Numbered from the stretch's first letter, positions 10,620 to 61,262 are shown. The stretch is 64,000 nt of DNA from Lampris incognitus (GCF_029633865.1 NC_079220.1:59295612-59359611); one strand, 5' to 3'. Numbers and translations are program-made. The notes: a model not told the origin generated them from the sequence alone.

Positions 10620-10857
10620 TGTGGTGACAGGAGTTAATACTAATATTTATACCAATACTTACCACCTGGGGGCAGTAGCCACAGACGTGCCTACCTGTGA
10701 GCTATAACAGTATTGTCTTTAGTAGTCTGTAGGATTCCGGCAGAAGAAGACACCACACGATACTTGATGCACATGTTAGCTGAGTTGTTACAGTACTTTA
10801 ATAAATAGTTGTAATTGTTGAACCCAAGTTTCTTCATTTATAATAAGAAACATTACA
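10620..10857 (+). repeat. 5' LTR of the Gypsy element
   Basis: 238 bp, TGTGGTGACAGG...AACATTACA. Contains AATAAA near 10,800, the likely polyadenylation signal. Confidence 0.92.
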
Positions 10858-10888
10858 TGGTAGCAGGAGTGGTCCAGAGACAGCCGTC

Positions 10889-11694
10889 ATGGAAAGTTTG
10901 AAGCCGCCTGACGCTGTGAATGGGGCCGGAAATGTGGACTACGAGGGGCGGGCGTTCAAACAGCGATTCATGCTGCACCTGCAAGCCCTCGGCCTGCAGG
11001 ACAAACCGGACGCACGGAAGACTGCGCGGGACCTCGGGCATTGCAGGTACACAACACGTTTGTTTATACCGACGCAGCTAATGAGGACACGTCCGTCGAA
11101 GTTTGATGAGCACTGTTCGCAAAGGAAACACGCCACATTCGAGCGGTACGTGTTTCGCATGCGCACGCAGCAACATGGTGACAGCTTTGACATTTTTTTG
11201 ACGGACTTGAAGTTGAAAGCTAAGACATACAGATTTGGAGAGCTGCATGATTCAATGATCCGGGATCAATTAGTCTTTGGCATTAATGACAAGAAAGTGA
11301 GAGAGAGAGATTACTACGAGAAACGGACCTTAGCTTAGCTGGAGCTGTGAGGATAGGATACGCCCTGCTAGTGAGGTAGCAGCCCTGCAACGTGCTAGAA
11401 CGTTCGGTGGTGGCGCGAAGGAAAGTGAAAAAGACGTCGCAGCGATGGCCACGGTGCCTGCCAGCACGGGCACAGAAACAGAGAACATCACGGCGGCAGT
11501 CCAAACATCAAAAGGGCTTAGAGACTTTTAATTGTAAAAGATGTGGCACTCGACATGCACCAAAACAATGCCCAGCTTATGGCAAAGTCTGTAATAAATG
11601 TAAAGGCCAGAATCACTATGCGAAACGATGCTTTTCCCAGGGGAAACAAAGCCGAGGTGGATGTGTGCATGCAGTGGAAGAAACTGATCTCTGA
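10889..11694 (+). pseudogene. Gypsy gag region (broken)
   Basis: 10889-11338 encodes a gag-like start (MESLKPPDAV..., TFERYVFRMRTQQHGDSFD, LVFGINDKKVRERD) typical of Gypsy capsid proteins. A stop at 11338 and a frame change follow, then the nucleocapsid knuckles CKRCGTRHAPKQC and CNKCKGQNHYAKRC at about 11,530-11,640. Confidence 0.85.
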
Positions 11695-11769
11695 TTCATT
11701 CTTCGTCGGAATGGCAGCGCAGGAAGATGTCACACCTAAAGGGACTGAACAGTCAAGTGTGAACAGAGT

Positions 11770-14290
11770 TGAGCAGGACAAGTGGACTGTTCCAGTGCAT
11801 ATAAACGGAGCTGTCATTCCTCTCAAGCTGGACACAGGAGCAAAGGCTAACCCGATGAATGAGCTCAACATCAAAGCCATGAAGGTACAGCCATACATTC
11901 ATCCAAATTCTATTCCACTCAGCCTACAATGGGCAGCTCATCAACACCAAAGGCACATGCAGACTCAAGGTGAGAGTTAAAGGAAAAAAACACAACCTCA
12001 CGTTTGTAGTAGTTCCAGAGGGACACGACTCACTGCTTGGTGACCAGTCATGTGAAAATCTAGGCTTAGTTAAGAGGGTGTACCGCGTACCGCGTCAATG
12101 TCAGTGCACAGAACAGCATAGAGTCAATAGTGGATCAGTATCCAGACAGCTTCAAAGGGTTTGGTGTATTACCATTCACCTACAAGATACAGCTAAAAGA
12201 TGATGCACAGCCAGTCGTCCATGCTCCCAGGCGGGTTCCAGCACCTCTACGAGACAAGCTGAAACAAGAACTCGACCGAATGACGTCACTGGGAGTAATA
12301 AAAAAGGTGGAGGAGCCCACAGAGCAGGTGAATTCGATGGTGTGTGTCAAGAAACAGAACGGCGACCTAGTACATGTGTGCATGGATCCAAAAGACTTGA
12401 ATGCCAACATAAGAGGGAACATTACCAAATTCCAACTAGAGAGGAAATAACAAGTGAGATGGCTGGTGCAAAGTTCTTCAGCAAGCTGGATGCACCCCAG
12501 GGCTTTTGACAGATAAAACTACACGAGAATAGCACAAAGTACTGTACATTCAATACACCATTTGGCCGCTACTCTTTCCAAAGGCTGCCTTTTGGAATCT
12601 CCTCTGCTCCCGAAGTGTTCCACGGGACCATGGAGCACATCATAGAAGGTATTGACGGGGTACATGTGTATGTGGATGACATCGTGCTATGGGGATCCAC
12701 ACTGGAGCAGCACAATGAGAGGCTCATCAAAGTGCTCCAAAGCATCCAGAAGTATGGACTCAAGCTGAACAGAGCAAAATGTGAGTTTGGTGTGAACGAA
12801 ATCACCTCTCTGGGAGACAAACTGTCAGAAACGGGTGTGGAGCCAGACAAGGTGACAGCAATACTGGAGATTTGCAGGCCCGAGGATAAAAAAGGTGTGT
12901 TGAGAGGGCTGGGAATGTTCAATTTCATCGGCAAATTCATGCCAAACCTGTCCTCAAAAACTGTGCACCTGAGAGAGCTGTTGCACGACAGAACTGAGTT
13001 CAAGTGGACTGAGGATCATGAAAAGGAATGGACACGACTGAAAACCACTCTCACAACAGAACCAGTGCTGACGTTCTTCGACCCGTCCAAAAAGATAAAG
13101 ATATCCACTGATGCATCGAAAAATGGGATTGGAGCGGTGTTACTACAGGCTGATGGAAAACAATGGAGGCCAGTCGCCTACACATCAAGAACAATATCCA
13201 TGGCTGAATGTCGCTATGCACAAATTGAAAAGGAGTGTTTGGGACTGGTATATGGCTTTGAAAAATTCCACAGTTATGTCTATGGCTTACCAACGTTCGT
13301 GGCAAAGACAGACCACAAGCCGTTAATAGCCATCATCAAGAAAAACCTCAGCGAGATGTCAACGGGAATTCAAAGACTGATGATGAAGCTACAATGCTAT
13401 GATTTCGACCTGATCTACACACTGGGTAAGCACATTGTGCTCGCTGATGCTTTGTCCAGGGGTGACGACACAGTGTGAAGTACGCAGCGGGAGCTCCACA
13501 GAGACGGATGTGTTCTCCACGTGAACCTGATTACTGAATCACTACCCATGTCTGACAGGAAATCCAAGCAGATTGCAGCTGAAACAGAAAAGGGCACAGG
13601 CCTACAGAAAGTCATCAAGAATCTGAATGAGGGTTGGCCTAGAGGTGAATGTCAACAGTATTACAACATCAGAGCTGAGCTGAGCGTTGTCAACGGGCTT
13701 CTACTCAAAAAAAACAGAATTGTCATTCCTCAGTCACTGAGACCAGAGATGCTGAAAAGGCTGCACGAGGGGCACCTCGGTATGGAAACATGCAAGAGAA
13801 GGGCCAGAACAGCCGTTTATTGGCCAGGAATCAATGCAGACATCGATAGGCTGGTCTCAAGCTGTGAGACCTGTCTGAAATATCACGCAAAACAGCCAAA
13901 AGAGCCAATAGCAATCACAAACCTACCAGACGAGCTGTGGCAGAAAGTTGGGACTGACCTGTTTCACCTGGATGGAAAGAATTACCTGCTGGTGATCGAC
14001 TACCTGTCAAATTATCCAGAGATGGCGCTGCTTCCCAGAATGTCTGCTACTTGAGTGGTTAGACACACGAAGTCAATATTTGCAAGACATGGAATCCCAC
14101 AGGTCGTCTACAGTGACAATGGACCATGCTACAGCAGCAAAGAGTTCCAGGACTTTGCCTAAGAGTATGACTTTCGACATGTGACCTCAAGCCCCCTGTA
14201 TGCCCAGTCAAATGGTAAAGCAGAAAAAGGAGTTCACATAGTCAAACAGCTGCTCAGATCCATATCTAATAGCTCTGTTAAGTTACCGAG
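11770..14290 (+). pseudogene. Gypsy pol region: protease, RT, RNase H, integrase (broken)
   Basis: Protease active site LDTGAKAN at about 11,830. RT runs from about 12,130 (LPFTYKIQL) through YVDDIVLWGS (12,669). RNase H has STDASKNGIGAVLLQ (13,100) and ends near LADALSRGDD. Integrase has zinc-binding HEGHLGMETC and CETCLKYH (13,760-13,880), then DLFHLDGKNYLLVIDYLSNY and [10 protein letters not shown]. Breaks: an in-frame TGA in RT near 12,508, a frame change around 12,430-12,480, a TGA between RNase H and integrase (13,476), a stop in the integrase core (14,052) and loss of sequence after 14,290. The next stretch to 15,003 keeps only a degraded C-terminus. Confidence 0.88.
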
Positions 14291-15003
14291 CTTCGCCGCT
14301 TGAACGTGGCAAGTTTCGTGCTGAGATTGTGATGGGACGTAGGTTATGCGCCATGCTTCCCTGCACTGAAGAGCAAAAGAAGCACAAAGAGGTGAAACAG
14401 AAACAAAAGCATCTGCAAAAAAGACAAAAAGCAAACTATGAAAAGTCATCGAGAAGCAGCTGGAATAAGAAAGCCATTGTTCAGGAGGAAGTAAGTCCAA
14501 GACCCTACACAGTCAGAACAGAGGATGGTCAAATCCTGAGGACGAATCAAAGCAGCTTGCTGAAAACACGAGACACTGCAAGAACAAACAAATGAAGAAG
14601 ATCCAACCTGCAGTGCATCCGCTGAAGCGCCAGCTGAGCAGAGGCACACATCACCTGCACACTCACCTGTGCTGAGAAGATCCACACGCAAGATGGAAGC
14701 ACCTGACTGGTTGAATCTGTAATGGAAGAAAAAGCTGAGCTGTATCCTTGTGATATAGTCTTGAAAGAAAGACTGCAATCAAACATGAACACTTAGTAAA
14801 AGGAACCTGGTTATGCTGGTAGAAATAGCTCTATGTGCTTGTTCGTTCTGCTGGAAAAACGAGATACATATGTTTGTTTATGCTGCTGAAAAAGCTGCTG
14901 TTCATGCTTGTGGGTGACAGGATGTTTTTATTACAGTTGGAAGTTGCTACTAAGGCTAGATGAATAGTTTGTTTGTGTAGCGCTGTATGTAAAGGAAAGG
15001 GGA

Positions 15004-15239
15004 TGTGGTGACAGGAGTTAATACTAATATTTATACCAATACTTACCACCTGAGGGCAGTAGCCACAAACGTACCTACCTGTAAGCTATAACAGTATTGT
15101 CTTTAGTAGTCTAGGATTGTGGCAGAAGAAGACGCCACACGATACTTGATACACGTGTTAGCTGAGTTGTCACGGTACTTGAATAAATAGTTGTAATTGT
15201 TGAACCCACGTTTCTTCATTTATAATAAGAAACATTACA
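15004..15239 (+). repeat. 3' LTR of the Gypsy element
   Basis: 236 bp, about 94% identical to the 5' LTR by hand alignment and with the same ends; followed by the target duplication ACAAC. Confidence 0.92.
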
Positions 15240-15245
15240 ACAACG

Positions 15246-15955
15246 ACAGAGCAAAGAGATCCAGCGGGCAGCGGCGGCTAGTTTCTCCGGCCTTCACCCA
15301 ACATCAGGCTATCTCCTCTGGTCTGTCCTTCACCTGTCTTCATAAACTGCAGTTGGTCCAGAATCCAGCTGCCTGTATCATGAGCAGAACTCCTTCCATA
15401 GACCACATCACTCCTGTTCTGCAGCAGCTCCACCGGCTCCCTGTTGAATACCCTACTGACTTCAAGATCCTGCTCCTCACCTTTAAGACCCTTAATGACC
15501 TAGCTCCTTAATACCTTTCTGAACTCCTTCATATCCACACGCCCTCTCGCACTCACATCCTCTTCTGCCCTCCAACTCACTTACACCGTCGGCCCGCTGG
15601 ACTACCATGGGGTCTAGAGCCTTCAGTCGTTCTGCCCCCCGCCTATGGAGCTCTCTCCCACAAGACCTTCACAACACCGACTCCCTTTCAACCTTCACAT
15701 CCCATCTCAAAACGCACCTTTTCAAACTGGCATGTTCAGTCTGAGCCACGCCTCACTGAGTTTTGTGCAGATGATGATTTTATCTGTTGTGTTAACTTTT
15801 TATTGTCGACCTGCTTTGTTCTGAATTTATGTGTCATAAAGAGATGCTGGTTTTTTACTGTCTTCTGTAAGGTGTCCTTAAGTGCTCTGAAAGGCGCCCA
15901 CAAATAAAATGTATTATTGTTCTTCTTATTATTATTGTTATTAACGTGTAACATT
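15246..15955 (+). mobile_element. L2-like LINE 3' fragment
   Basis: Plus-strand translation gives the L2 C-terminal region (KLQLVQNPAACIMSRTPS, HITPVLQQLHRLPV, FKILLLTFKTLNDLAP) and then the 3' tail with GAAAGGCGCCCACAAATAAA and an ATT-rich end. It begins right beside the Gypsy target duplication, so the Gypsy element landed at its edge or inside it. Confidence 0.8.
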
Positions 15956-16061
15956 AACAGTCACCCCGTTGCATTTGTGCTCAGCCCTGAGTACACACAG
16001 CGCAAGCCGCTCCATTTGCTCCACTCATCTGACACGTCAACATCCTTTCAGATGTGGCCAT

Positions 16062-16063
16062 CG

Positions 16064-16134
<71 letters not shown>
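16062..16134. repeat. (TG)n microsatellite
   Basis: About 36 uninterrupted TG units. Confidence 0.97.
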
Positions 16135-16218
16135 CCGGGCTTCTTGCAGAGGATCGTGGCACGAGTATTGGCAGGTAGAGAGAGCCCAGGCAGGCTCTAA
16201 CGTGATACAACACGCCGG

Positions 16219-16262
16219 CACTACACAACACAACACAACACAACACAACACAACACAACACC
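16219..16262. repeat. (CACAA)n microsatellite
   Basis: About eight copies of ACAAC. Confidence 0.95.
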
Positions 16263-16552
16263 CTCCCTGCTTCATTCTCCCCGTATGTGCTGCGCATCCG
16301 CCCCTGCAGGTCTCCCGTTCTGCGCAGCCGCTTATCTTAAACAGCCGCATCCGCAAACCATCGCGTGTCCCCCTACCATTACGGGGGGGGGGGTCAGCAT
16401 GAATATCTTACGGCACATGCATGCGTCTAAAGAAGCAGTCTCATAGCACGCGCGCAGTTTACCTTGTTGTGCGGTGCAGCCTGAGCAGCTGCTCTCACTA
16501 CACCGCTGCAGCCCCAGCGTCCCACACGCCGCCTCGCCAGTCCCCCGTGCGA

Positions 16553-16566
16553 CCACTAGGGGGCAA
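16553..16566 (+). promoter_or_regulatory. CTCF-like motif, copy 1
   Basis: CCACTAGGGGGCAA, a close match to the vertebrate CTCF core CCASYAGRKGGC. Duplicated 69 bp downstream. Confidence 0.5.
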
Positions 16567-16621
16567 CCTGCAGCCTTAACGTCGAACACCGCCTCTCCAA
16601 CGCCGCGAGTCCCCCGTGTGA

Positions 16622-16635
16622 CCACTAGGGGGCAA
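16622..16635 (+). promoter_or_regulatory. CTCF-like motif, copy 2
   Basis: Identical CCACTAGGGGGCAA in the same orientation as the copy at 16553. The flanking CCCCCGTGNGA and CCTGCAGCCTTAACG are duplicated too. Confidence 0.5.
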
Positions 16636-16710
16636 CCTGCAGCCTTAACGCAAATACCCTCACACCATAACTGACTGCGTCAACCACCAGCAGCCACACG
16701 GGCATTTTCC

Positions 16711-16822
16711 AGCAGCGGCAGCAGCAGCGGCGGCGGCGGCGGCAGCAGAAGCAGCAGCAGAGGCAGCAGCGGCAGCGGCAGAGGCAGCGGCAGAGGCAGC
16801 GGTAGCGGCGGCAGCAGCATCC
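16711..16822. repeat. GCA/GCG trinucleotide-rich run
   Basis: Mixed GCAGCGGCG triplets over about 110 bp in the GC-rich region; reads as poly-Ala or poly-Ser in different frames but shows no gene context. Confidence 0.85.
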
Positions 16823-17100
16823 CTATGATAATAGCCCTTCGTCTCCCCGAAGCAGCAGGAGATCCCGCCGAGGAGCACGGCCGCCCGGTGCAGCCAGCGC
16901 GGAAGAGCAAGGTAAGAGCGCGACACCTGGATGAACATGTCGTCGTCCCGGAGAGGTGCAGCCTTCATGTCCTCCACACAAAGAGGCCGGGTGATGCCGC
17001 CTCGTACAGCCCCATCAGCATCAGCATCATCATCATCATCATGGACACAACACCGCGCTGGTATTTCCGTCGAGGAAACGCCTCGAATAACGACAGACAA

Positions 17101-17336
17101 CCATGTATGATGATAGATGACGTGTTGTGATAGATGACGTGTTGTGATGGATGATGTGTTGTGATGGATGATGTGTTGTGATGGATGATGTGTTGTGATA
17201 GATGACGTGTTGTGGTAGATGACGTGTTGTTATAGATAATGTGTTGTGATAGATGATGTGTTGTGATAGATGACGTGTTGTGATAGATGATGTGTTGTGA
17301 TAGATGACGTGTTGTGATAGATGACGTGTTGTGATA
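17101..17336. repeat. 17-bp minisatellite
   Basis: About 13 copies of ATAGATGACGTGTTGTG. Several copies contain TGACGTG, close to a CRE-like core, so the array carries a repeated TGACG motif. Confidence 0.9.
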
Positions 17337-17694
17337 CAGGCCGTATGATAAAAGACATGTGACGTGACGGGAAGTGTGTAGTCCGCGCTGCATGACGGGT
17401 GGGCTGAATATCGCAACACCGCAATTTCTGCCATTTGCTTGCAGACTTTGGGAAGAAAATACACGCGGGGGGGGGCGCGCGCGCGTGCGTGTGTGTGTGT
17501 GTGTGTGTTTCACCCATGCTTGCTATCATAGTTTAGATTAGACAGCAGATACATGGGTCTGTAATTTGGTAAATCCAGCCAGTATGCTGTTGAACTGTTG
17601 TGTAGACCTGCCCTCCACCAGCGTGGCCTGCATGCTGTACATACACGTCACGTAGCTGCTGGCTTTCTCCCGGGGACACCGAAAGGAAATACGG

Positions 17695-17695
17695 G

Positions 17696-17730
<35 letters not shown>

Positions 17731-17731
17731 G
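17695..17731. repeat. (GGCT)n microsatellite
   Basis: About nine GGCT units. Confidence 0.95.
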
Positions 17732-17945
17732 TGGTGTTTTCAGAAGGGTATATATAGTAATGTGGTAAACATGACAGGTGCGTGCCAAGTTGAGAGACTG
17801 TGGTTCAGTTAAAGTGACTCTTGTCCCTCTCAGGGCTGTGATGATGAGTAATGGGAAAATGATCAGCTGATTAATAATGTTGCTCATTAAACCTGTGTGT
17901 TTAATCATTTGGCTCTTTACAGGTCACCCAGACACATCCAAAGCC

Positions 17946-56954
<39,009 letters not shown>

Positions 56955-57564
56955 AGAACACCATCTTGAGGAGGATTCAGAACCACTGAAAGATACTTTG
57001 GGGAAGGCATCATCCTTATTCTAAGATGGCATCACTCTCCCCTTTTTTCTTTTTTGGTTGCTTTGATGTCACTTTATTTTCAAGTGATTCACTTGATGTT
57101 TGTTTGTGCCGATGTGGTGGTTTTTCATTGTGGGCTCTTGTCTACAGTCTGTGTCATTGGGACTGGTGCCTTAGAAAGGTTAAAAGGTGAATAACAAAGA
57201 AAAACTCACAGTGCTAGACGTGTGACAAGGGTAGGGAGAAAAAGATGAAGGATGGAGGATTTCTTCAATCACTTCAAATATGAGGGGGCTAAAATATTAG
57301 AGAACTTGGCAATACTTTTTTCTAATGATCAAGGGAGCAGTCATGAGCATAAATGCTGAGTTGTTTTCTTTATTTCATCCCATGCTAAAACTTTAAAGTT
57401 CATTAAAATCCAAGATTCCTTTATTTTCAGTCATTTGAAATGAAGGTCCTTTCTCTCTCTCTCTTCCTCTTGATCTTTCTCTGTATTACACACACAAATT
57501 GAATGTAAATATTTGACTTAATATTGAGGTTCATATATAAATATATATAAATAGATAAGTATAT

Positions 57565-57845
57565 AACTTTGTTAAAAGAAACACTCAACGGTAGGGAAAG
57601 TACTCAACAAGTAAGGAGCAAAATAATCCAGTGAGTCGAGTGAATTGTGTATGAGACAGGTGATGTGCAGGACGAGGCAGTAATGGTGTGTTCTCTGCCG
57701 CGTAGCTTCTTCGCTGACAGCTGATGATGCTTACGACAGGAAACAGTCTTGTACTGTCTCTCAGAGAATTGGCTTGACTCACTGGATTATTTTGCTCCTT
57801 ATTTGTTGAGCGCCTCCCCTACCGTCGAGTGTTGCTTTTAACAAA

Positions 57846-57848
<3 letters not shown>
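57565..57848. mobile_element. Fold-back MITE with about 73-bp inverted repeats
   Basis: AACTTTGTTAAAAGAAACAC and onward to GTGAGTC (about 57,636) recurs inverted ending at 57,848, about 88% identical. No ORF. Sits in the presumed sez6l2 3' UTR. Confidence 0.85.
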
Positions 57849-57893
<45 letters not shown>

Positions 57894-58479
57894 TAAACAC
57901 ACTTATACATGGTGGGGGGAGGGGGTATATTTTCATTATATATAATGAAATCCAGTGCCATAATATAATGTTAAATAATTTAATGTCCTTAAGTGTTTCA
58001 TCTGTTGATCCCATAGTGTTGTGTTTACTTCATGAAGATTACAAAGCCAGCATTTGAGTTTATTCTTTGCTGTTTCTGGCATGTATTTTCACCTGACGTC
58101 ACATGACATGTAATGAAAGGTGACGACGCGATGTCGTTATTCTTATAGCATGCTCTGATTGTACATTTTATTGCCGCTGCTCAAGCTTGCCATTGTCATT
58201 ACATTTAATGACCGTTATCATTGTTATCAGGTTGGATGTTGTATGCATTGCGTTGATAGAAAATGACAAACATTGCTGCTTGCTGTAAAGGATTATGTCT
58301 TTATTTACGGCTGGGTTTTTTTTACACAGTGAATTTAGTCTTGTTCACTGTGCCAAATGAAGGATCCTGGAAAAAGTTGCTTTGTAGATTTTATTCTTAT
58401 CTTGTCATTAGTAGTGTTTATTTGCTTTATAAATATAAATACACCCGTTTGAAGGCAGTAAATCATTTGCTGAACTTAA

Positions 58480-58485
58480 AATAAA
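58480..58485 (+). terminator. AATAAA polyadenylation signal, probable sez6l2 3' end
   Basis: AATAAA followed by a TTTGTTGAATGGTGT downstream element. Confidence 0.45.
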
Positions 58486-58510
58486 GTCTTTGTTGAATGG
58501 TGTAAGACTT

Positions 58511-59039
58511 ATTAGAATGGTTGTGTTTATTTTCTTTTTGTTGATTGGTTTTTTTTGGGGGGGGGTTATATTTGTCCGCAAGTGTCACACGGTATGCATT
58601 GGTTATATTAAACCCACTTAGAATAAATGAATGCAAGTAGACAGCAGAAAGAATAGTGCCACGGTATCCCCACCTGTTGTCTACATTACGTCCACGATGA
58701 TGCCTTTAGAGACAGAACACGTTTGAAACTAGGAAGCCACAGCCCCTCCTATTCTGTCATCAAATCATAACAGTAATTATCACAATCATAATAATAAATC
58801 AAACTTATATAGCGCTTTTCCAACACTCAAAGTGGCTTTACCAGAAACGGGCTGAAACAAGACAACAGATAAACACAACACAGACATACAGACATACAGG
58901 CAAAGGCAAGTACTTGGACTTTGACTTTAATTAAGTATTTGCTGAAAAGTAGCAATTAACGTCAGACGATAATAACAAAAAACATAAACCTCCACCAACC
59001 CTCCTTGCATACTGTCAATACCCCAGTCAGCCACAACAG
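58511..59039. other. Intergenic, sez6l2 to kctd13-like gene
   Basis: 58,780-58,860 carries a degenerate SINE-like fragment (ACTTATATAGCGCTTTTCCA, ACACTCAAAGTGG). Nothing else recognised. Confidence 0.55.
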
Positions 59040-59510
59040 TAGGTGGCGGTACCTGCTCTGCTAAACTGAAACCAACGAACAGGAAGTACGAGGAAGAACC
59101 TGCGGCGGAAGAATAACAGAGCTTCTGTCCAGCGGGCTCCGTTCAAAGCGCTCGGTTTGTTCGTGTTTGGGCGTTAAGTTTCGGATTCGGTGGCGATCGT
59201 GGATTTGGAGCACTCGGAATTAGCCGTCTTGGCCGGTACCGCAGCTGCTAGCTCGGCTTGGAGGGAGAAGTGCGGAAGTGCAGCGCGGTGCTGGCTGGCC
59301 GTACGGCTGGCCGCTGCTAGCAGCCTCCGCTCGGCTAGCTGAAGCAGGGTTCTGGTCGACGTGACTTGCCAAATGCCTGCCACGTTTTAACCGAAACCCT
59401 GGTTCCCCTTTGCACTCAATTGGCTGGTTCATTAACGCTGGCCGGCTTAAGTACGACTCCCTGCTAGCTAACGTTCACTTAAACTCTTACGCCCTTGGAT
59501 GTTTGGTGCG
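59040..59510 (+). promoter_or_regulatory. Putative promoter and 5' UTR exon of the kctd13-like gene
   Basis: GC- and CpG-richer than its surroundings, ending in TTTGGTGCG followed by GTAAGTTC at 59511, a strong donor. A splice to the acceptor before 61887 would put the first ATG at 61910. Inferred. Confidence 0.45.
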
Positions 59511-60237
59511 GTAAGTTCAATTTTGTTGTGTTTAACCTACCTAGCTTAGAGTATTAGTAGATAGACAGTTGGTCAGTGATGTGAGCTGGAGACCAACACT
59601 ATACGGCGGGTAACCGTTAACTGTCAAGCCGCGCCGCATCCGTCGATGCGCATGTGGAGGCTGGGAGAGCGGGGTCCACCTCGGCGGCTGACCGAGACCG
59701 AAGACGACGCACACCACGGGGACTCGAGACGAAGCATTTCAGCATCCGGTTCCAGTCCACCGGCGAGGGGGGTTGCCTTCGGGATTGTCCGTCCAGCTTT
59801 AGACCAGACTGGAAGACGTTGAGCTGTCGCTTCTCATTCACTCAACTTGAAATTCTGTGCGTTTTATCGCCTATCGGGTCAAATGCACAAATGAGGAAGT
59901 GCATCATTATATTAATTGGAACATCTATTCAGACACTGCCGGTTACCAAATTGAATCAAGGTGGCGCAGACATGAGCATCATTACTTATTTAGACAATGA
60001 TTAAAATGTACAGGGTAAATGAACTTGCTCGACTAAGTTAACCACAATCCAACCACACAAAAAAATCGGCATTGTATTATAAGGTGGCTATGCTGACAAG
60101 AACAAATAACAAGCCTAAAGATTCATTGCAATAACTAGCTAACACAAATAAAAAACCTCAGGACATTTATGTAAGGTACAACTGCCTATCTGTTAGCAAT
60201 TACGATATAGCTGGCTGTGAGGGAGTTCAAATTTCTT
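59511..60237 (+). other. Presumed kctd13-like intron 1, first part
   Basis: 59,630-59,800 is again CpG-rich and might be part of the same promoter region. No ORF with family motifs. Confidence 0.5.
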
Positions 60238-60248
60238 TTCAAGAAATC

Positions 60249-60368
60249 CATCCATCCATTATCTTAACCGCTGATCCTGCTCTCAGGGTCGCGGGGATGC
60301 TGGAGCCTATTCCAGCAGTCATTGGGTGGCAGGCAGGGAGACAACCTGGACAGGCTGCCAGGCCATCA

Positions 60369-60433
<65 letters not shown>

Positions 60434-60650
60434 TCCTAGGGACAACTTAGGACGACCAATTCACCTGACCTACATGTCTTTGGACTGTGGGAGGAAACCG
60501 GAGCCCCCGGAGGAAACCCACACAGACACGGGGAGAACATGCAAACGCCACACAGAGGACGACCCACCAAGTTTGGACTACCCCGGGGCTTGAACCCAGG
60601 TCCTTTTTGCTGTGAGGCGACCGCGTTAACAACTGCGCCACCGTGCCGCC
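60249..60650 (-). mobile_element. SINE family B, minus strand
   Basis: Head at right (GGCGGCACGGTGGCGCAG on the minus strand), (CA)n at 60,368-60,431. Flanked by a perfect 11-bp duplication TTCAAGAAATC (60238-60248, 60651-60661). Confidence 0.92.
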
Positions 60651-60661
60651 TTCAAGAAATC

Positions 60662-61262
60662 TTGAGGGGGTAAAAATAGAAAGCACACAGAAACCAATTT
60701 GAAATTCTTGACTGTGATGATAAAGTGACAAACATTTTCAGGCAGTTTAGGGTAAATCAAAGAGAGCATCTCAACTATCTTTGTGACACCAGTATCAAGA
60801 AGGCTGTGTGTCACGCCTTTATCAGACCTGGCTCAAGCTTACCATAAGTTGTGACCTTTTGAATAAAGGCTTATTGATTCTAAAAGTTTCCTCTTGGCTT
60901 TTGCAAGGAATTCTTTGCACAGTTATCAGTTTGCTCTTAGCGGTAGCAAATTGATTTGTCCTCCGTGACAACAGCATGAAACTGTCAATCTGCTATCATA
61001 CTGTTCATATGTTTCTGGGCTTTTAGCAAAACAGTGAGTGGCCTATGGTCATGGGCCCTAATGTATGGATGTCCTAGACAATTTTGCACACTAGAATTTG
61101 TAAGCTCATGCGTGAAGACAGTGCCGCAGAATTAGTGACCACCCTTGGTGGGGATTTCTTTGCTTTGCTGCTCCTGGTGGGGACCCCCATATGTATCTTT
61201 TAACAGAACACCGTCTGTTCCTCGCTGGAATTAATTTCAGTTAACTTGTTTTGAGGGTTTTT
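60662..61262 (+). other. Presumed kctd13-like intron 1, middle
   Basis: No recognised feature. Confidence 0.6.

Larger units (their letters stand above)
10620..15239 (+). mobile_element. Ty3/Gypsy LTR retrotransposon with both LTRs and target duplication
   Basis: 5' LTR 10620-10857 and 3' LTR 15004-15239, both TG...CA, flanked by a perfect 5-bp duplication ACAAC (10615-10619 and 15240-15244). The primer-binding site right after the 5' LTR (10858, TGGTAGCAGGAGTGGTC) resembles the complement of an initiator-Met tRNA 3' end. A polypurine tract AAAGGAAAGGGGA precedes the 3' LTR. Gag, zinc knuckle, protease, RT, RNase H and integrase pieces follow in that order. My hand alignment finds 13 substitutions and one 2-bp gap between the LTRs (about 5.5%), so the insertion is moderately old. 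Stops and frameshifts make it non-autonomous now. Confidence 0.92.
16270..16911 (+). promoter_or_regulatory. GC/CpG-rich putative sez6l2 promoter and 5' UTR exon
   Basis: The only clearly GC-rich, CpG-containing stretch upstream of sez6l2. It ends in AGAGCAAG followed by GTAAGAG at 16912, a strong donor, with no in-frame coding requirement. A splice from 16911 to the acceptor before 17923 would place the first ATG at 17946. Promoter role is inferred from composition and position. It also contains a GCA/GCG trinucleotide run (16,711-16,822) and two CTCF-like motifs. Confidence 0.5.
56955..58510 (+). other. sez6l2 3' UTR (inferred)
   Basis: Follows the stop codon without an obvious gene. The polyadenylation signal AATAAA at 58480-58485 is the best candidate end. 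Includes a fold-back element and a (TA)n run (57,848-57,888). Confidence 0.5.

Noticed and set aside
17230-17513. ORF with repeated HLSQHIIYHNTSSITT
   Set aside because: Antisense translation of the 17-bp minisatellite.
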